Assembly: GCA_964655355.1 (NCBI GenBank)
Contig: CAZZMD010000005.1
Location: 62,001 to 126,000, forward strand
Reading direction: 5' to 3'
From: CALGDE01 sp964655355
GTDB lineage: Bacteria; Cyanobacteriota; Cyanobacteriia; CACIAM-69d
DNA: 64,000 nucleotides
The position numbers were made by a program, and so were the translations under genes. The notes under the pieces are model-generated. The model saw only the letters and a list, made by a program, of their open reading frames with translations, made no database searches and had not been told where the DNA came from. How positions within the stretch are numbered: the first letter of the stretch is position 1; each line of letters opens with the position of its first letter. Below, piece by piece: positions 61,257 through 64,000 of the stretch.

Positions 61257-61829
61257 CTACAGTTCCTCGTAGCGCATATTGATATTGACGCTATTGGGGG
61301 ATAGCTGCGTTGCTTGGATCACCAGCATCACCTGGGGGCTGTCGCTGCCGTTCACCGTCAAGGAGTCGCCCACCTGTAATGCGGGTTCACTCGTGCTGGA
61401 CTCCGGCTTCAGGGGAAAATCAGCGGGGGGGATAAACACAACACTAAATCCCCAAGCCCCGCTGGTGGTATTGATGGTGCGCTCGGTATAGCCTTCCTTC
61501 GCCAAACTCTCCCGGTAAAAGTTCAAAATGTCACCACTGTTATCGGATCCCATTTGGAAATTCAACGCTTGCTGACCGTAGGAGTTCGCGCTGAAAATAG
61601 CCGGTCGATTGCTGGGGGCACCGGCTGGTTGAGGCAAGGCCTGTAGCAGTTCAACAACACCCTTAGGGGCGGCGGCATGCTCCCCCGTCATAGCAACCGT
61701 TCGCACCTCCTGGGGCTGGGAGGCGATCGCCTCTGACTGGGGAATCCCAGCGCAGCATAGCAATGCCCAGGGAGCCAACAGTGCCCAGCGCTTCATATTC
61801 AGGCACAGGGTCAAGCAATACATCATCAT
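61257..61829 (-). CDS. Exported protein of unknown function
   Basis: This 190-residue protein has an N-terminal hydrophobic segment (about 13-31, WALLAPWALLCCAGIP), a signal peptide in all likelihood. The mature part has a small alpha/beta domain (ILNFYRESLAKEGYTERTI, WGFSVVFIPPADF, VMLVIQATQLSPNSVNINMRYEEL). The helix-strand form resembles periplasmic DUF-type domains, but I cannot name a family. AGAGG lies 7 bases before ATG 61829, which supports this start over the Met at 61796. It is leftward, at the end of the convergent desulfurase gene. Confidence 0.75.
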   Translation of the reverse strand: MMMYCLTLCLNMKRWALLAPWALLCCAGIPQSEAIASQPQEVRTVAMTGEHAAAPKGVVELLQALPQPAGAPSNRPAIFSANSYGQQALNFQMGSDNSGDILNFYRESLAKEGYTERTINTTSGAWGFSVVFIPPADFPLKPESSTSEPALQVGDSLTVNGSDSPQVMLVIQATQLSPNSVNINMRYEEL

Positions 61830-61993
61830 GGCGAACCTCTTTCAGGTAAAAAGTCACTATCAACCTGTTTACCCCACTGCACCTGGCAGGTCCGCTTCAC
61901 TGTGCCAGCTTCCATTGTGGTGGGCGGAGAAGACGCTAGTCAGCATGACTCAATATATGGCTCAGTAGAGGGGGCCAAAAAATCGGGAAAGCT

Positions 61994-62275
61994 TCAGTGG
62001 GGCTTACATTTGCCCGAACGAATCAAACCAATACGACGGGCGATCGCCCCATCATGGGATCGAAAAGGTCCCCACACGCAGCGCTCCTTCGTATTCCGAT
62101 CCGGCGGAGGCTGTCCCTCTTCCACGGAAATGATATTGCAGTGACCGTCTTCACAGGTGACGATATACCAGTCCAGTTCAGCTTCGATCTCAACCTCCCG
62201 CTCCCGCTCGGTAAGGGGCGGATAAACATTACCTGCACCAGGGTTTGACCCCGCCCCATCGTTATATTTGCCCAT
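61994..62275 (-). CDS. Small cyanobacterial protein of unknown function
   Basis: From ATG 62275 the protein has 93 residues. A distinctive stretch (EAELDWYIVTCEDGHCNIIS, then ERCVWGPFRSHDGAIARRIGLIRSGKC) has paired cysteines and a Trp-rich WGPF motif, which I remember from short cyanobacterial proteins without known function. GGGGGAAGAAG just before the ATG is a possible ribosome site. The frame extends upstream to 62368 with less typical residues. The C-terminal cysteines could bind metal or form disulfides. Confidence 0.7.
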   Translation of the reverse strand: MGKYNDGAGSNPGAGNVYPPLTEREREVEIEAELDWYIVTCEDGHCNIISVEEGQPPPDRNTKERCVWGPFRSHDGAIARRIGLIRSGKCKPH

Positions 62276-62404
62276 ATCTTCTTCCCCCGATCCACTAAAG
62301 AGAACCGGCTCGTTTTTATTGAACCATAAAGCCCAGGCTGGGCTGGGGAAGATTGAGCAACATTGCATACGCTTTCATACTCAATAATCGACAGCTCCAT
62401 ATCC

Positions 62405-62463
62405 AGAACATTTGCACAGAACATTTGCACAGAACATTTGCCCGGAACACCTGTCCAGAACAC
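62405..62463. repeat. 13-bp tandem array (4.5 copies)
   Basis: AGAACATTTGCAC occurs twice exactly, then as AGAACATTTGCCC, a diverged GGAACACCTGTCC and a partial AGAACAC. It lies between the small gene at 61994 and the Ctp protease gene. Confidence 0.9.
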
Positions 62464-62577
62464 TGCCTGATTGCTCCAGCCGGTCTTTTGTCCTAACCAT
62501 TCCCCAACCGGTAAAGACCAGCTCGCTCACGGTCCATAACCGGTATAACCGCTAAGCAACTGCCCCCTTTGCTAACC

Positions 62578-63858
62578 CTAACGGGTCGAGCTTGCGGAGA
62601 CTGAGCTGATTGTCTTCTCCAGTTCTGCCAGGGCGCGGGAATATTGAGGATCGTCCAAGGTGCCGATGCGATCGCGATTATCGGTCAGGAATTCCACATC
62701 TTCCTCCGACAGTTTCACCTCAATATCGGGCTCAATGCCCAACTTATTGATATCGCGCCCGCTGGGGGTTAAATACTTCGCCACCGTCACAGCCAAGCCC
62801 GATCCATCCCCTAAATGGCGCACCGATTGAACCAATCCCTTCCCGAAGGTTTTGGTCCCCACCAACACGGCTCGATCTAAATCCTGCAACGCCCCCGACA
62901 AAATTTCGCTGGCGCTGGCAGACCCCTCATTCACCAAGACCACCAGGGGACGACTGGTTAAGGGTTTCCCCTTTGCAACCTGGCGATCAACTTCACCGCG
63001 ACGATCCACCGTAGAGACAATCGTGCCCTCCGACAGCCACATCCGGGCAATTTCTACGCTGGAAAACAGTAAGCCACCGGGGTTGGACCGTAGATCCAGA
63101 ATGTAGCCATCCACATCCGCCGACTCCAGTTCTTTGATGGCATCGCGCATTTCTGTTACCGCATTGCCATTGAATTGGGTCAGGCGGATATAACCCAGGT
63201 GGGTGGATTGTTCTTTGCGTTCTTCGTGGCGCACCGGATGCAATTCAATGCGATCGCGCCGAATCGGAAACTCAATTTTTTCGCCATCCCGATCCACCGT
63301 CAACGTCACCGTCGTTCCCACCGGTCCCCGGATCAACTTGACGGCATCATTAATATCCATCCCCTTGGTGCTCTGCCCATCGATCGCCACAATTTTGTCC
63401 TTGGACAAAACCCCTGCTTCAAAGGCCGGCGAATCTTCGATGGGGGAGACCACCACCAACTCATTCGTATCCTTATCCTGCCCTAGCTGAATACCCACGC
63501 CGGTCAACTCACCGGACGTATCGATCTGCATATTGCGAAACTCATCGGGCTCCAGGAAACGGGTGTAGGGATCCCCCAACTTATCCAGCATTTCCTTGAT
63601 CGCCCCATAGGCATCCTCGGGGCTGGAATAGACGCGATCGCGGACATATTCGGTCCGCACCGCCAACCAATCTTCCTGATTGAAAGTGGCGTCTAAATAA
63701 TTACGATTAACCGCCTGCCAAACCTCATCCACAATCTCGTTGGGATTACTCTTGAAAAAAGCATGCCCTTGGGACAGGTGAATGCCAGCGCCGGTCAAGG
63801 TAATTGCAGCAACGGCGGTTGCTGTTGCGCCCAATGCGAGATTCTTCTTCATGGTCAT
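62578..63858 (-). CDS. ctp: Carboxyl-terminal processing protease (S41, CtpA/B family)
   Basis: This 426-residue serine protease has an N-terminal hydrophobic segment (about 8-31) for export, a PDZ domain (about 115-200; GELTGVGIQLG, AGVLSKDKIVAIDG) and an S41 domain with catalytic Ser315 in NEGSASASE and Lys340 in TFGKGLVQ. In cyanobacteria CtpA trims the C terminus of the D1 protein of photosystem II; the paralogues CtpB and CtpC have other targets. Which of them this is cannot be decided from the sequence alone. The leading MTMKKN fits the start at ATG 63858. Confidence 0.93.
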   Translation of the reverse strand: MTMKKNLALGATATAVAAITLTGAGIHLSQGHAFFKSNPNEIVDEVWQAVNRNYLDATFNQEDWLAVRTEYVRDRVYSSPEDAYGAIKEMLDKLGDPYTRFLEPDEFRNMQIDTSGELTGVGIQLGQDKDTNELVVVSPIEDSPAFEAGVLSKDKIVAIDGQSTKGMDINDAVKLIRGPVGTTVTLTVDRDGEKIEFPIRRDRIELHPVRHEERKEQSTHLGYIRLTQFNGNAVTEMRDAIKELESADVDGYILDLRSNPGGLLFSSVEIARMWLSEGTIVSTVDRRGEVDRQVAKGKPLTSRPLVVLVNEGSASASEILSGALQDLDRAVLVGTKTFGKGLVQSVRHLGDGSGLAVTVAKYLTPSGRDINKLGIEPDIEVKLSEEDVEFLTDNRDRIGTLDDPQYSRALAELEKTISSVSASSTR

Positions 63859-64000
63859 AGACGGTTAGCTAAAAATTGGAGTTGTGGTTGGAGGTGTGAA
63901 TCAGCCCGACGCTTGTTTTCCATCATACCTCGCCAATTTTCGGACGCTGGCAAGCCCCAGAAATAAAGGGGTTGACTGAGTATAAACACTTAACCAGCCA

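Noticed and set aside
1..64000. HIP1 octamers as individual regulatory sites
   Set aside because: GCGATCGC is spread through coding and non-coding sequence as in many cyanobacteria and is better taken as a genomic signature; only extended palindromes were listed.
1..64000. tRNA, rRNA, CRISPR, insertion sequence and prophage
   Set aside because: Looked for T-arm consensus, spaced direct repeats of 23-40 bases, transposase motifs and terminal inverted repeats; none was found, although reading by eye could miss a diverged element.

Overview
This window is chromosomal DNA of a cyanobacterium. The evidence is the very frequent HIP1 octamer (GCGATCGC and its GGCGATCGCC form), an acyl-lipid delta-9 desaturase of DesC type, an NhaS3-like antiporter, small proteins that I know only from cyanobacteria (DUF2996 and DUF5340 types), CtpA-type C-terminal processing protease, and a large exported CHAT protein. 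Gene content and the moderately GC-rich base composition fit a freshwater or mat-forming, probably filamentous, lineage better than marine picocyanobacteria, but the genus cannot be fixed from this stretch. I see no tRNA, rRNA, CRISPR array, intact insertion sequence or prophage.

Layout. 1-2574: an M16 protease pair (non-catalytic plus catalytic), leftward. 2.9-8.5 kb: HAD phosphatase, an EAD1-formylglycine-enzyme-like conflict protein, an orphan ABC ATPase, a membrane HEAT/TPR protein and a Uma2 nuclease. 8.6-11.5 kb: an NAD-salvage operon, pncB-nadD-nrtR, preceded by a 9-7-9 palindrome that is the natural candidate for the NrtR operator. 11.7-15.3 kb: DMT transporter, leuB and a TIGR04282-type glycosyltransferase. 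15.3-21.4 kb: one 2012-residue exported protein (two-partner-secretion domain, repetitive beta-helix, C-terminal CHAT protease), flanked by a diverged copy of the end of the neighbouring glycosyltransferase gene. 21.8-24.7 kb: small membrane protein, TlpA-like lipoprotein with CcdA, and a DUF457-like membrane protein. 24.9-33 kb, mainly leftward: desC, pyrF, tyrS, a GT39/TPR protein and nhaS3. 33.4-36.6 kb: rhodanese, a PilP/GspC-like membrane protein and rlmD. 37.5-38.2 kb: a 740-base gap with a series of hairpins ending in a terminator, a possible small RNA. 38.2-40.6 kb: thrC, a MoaD/ThiS-like ubiquitin fold protein and DUF2996. 40.8-42.4 kb: an AT-richer pair, methyltransferase-like and GT10 fucosyltransferase-like. 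42.4-47.1 kb: VOC protein, purL, purF. 47.2-55.5 kb: exported Cys-rich protein, LivG-type ATPase, fructosamine kinase, several cyanobacterial unknowns, TPR protein, mnmH, thioesterase. 55.8-63.9 kb: tandem UspA protein, sppA, class A PBP, cysteine desulfurase, two small unknowns and a Ctp protease.

The genes are mostly housekeeping (NAD, purine, pyrimidine, leucine and threonine metabolism, tRNA and rRNA modification, cell wall, proteolysis). The accessory signals most worth a second look are the CHAT exoprotein with its flanking gene remnant, the EAD1-FGE protein lacking one catalytic cysteine, the NrtR palindrome, the hairpin series upstream of thrC, the thrC/MoaD-like pairing, and at least fifteen short tandem arrays with 11-21 base units that lie mostly at gene ends.
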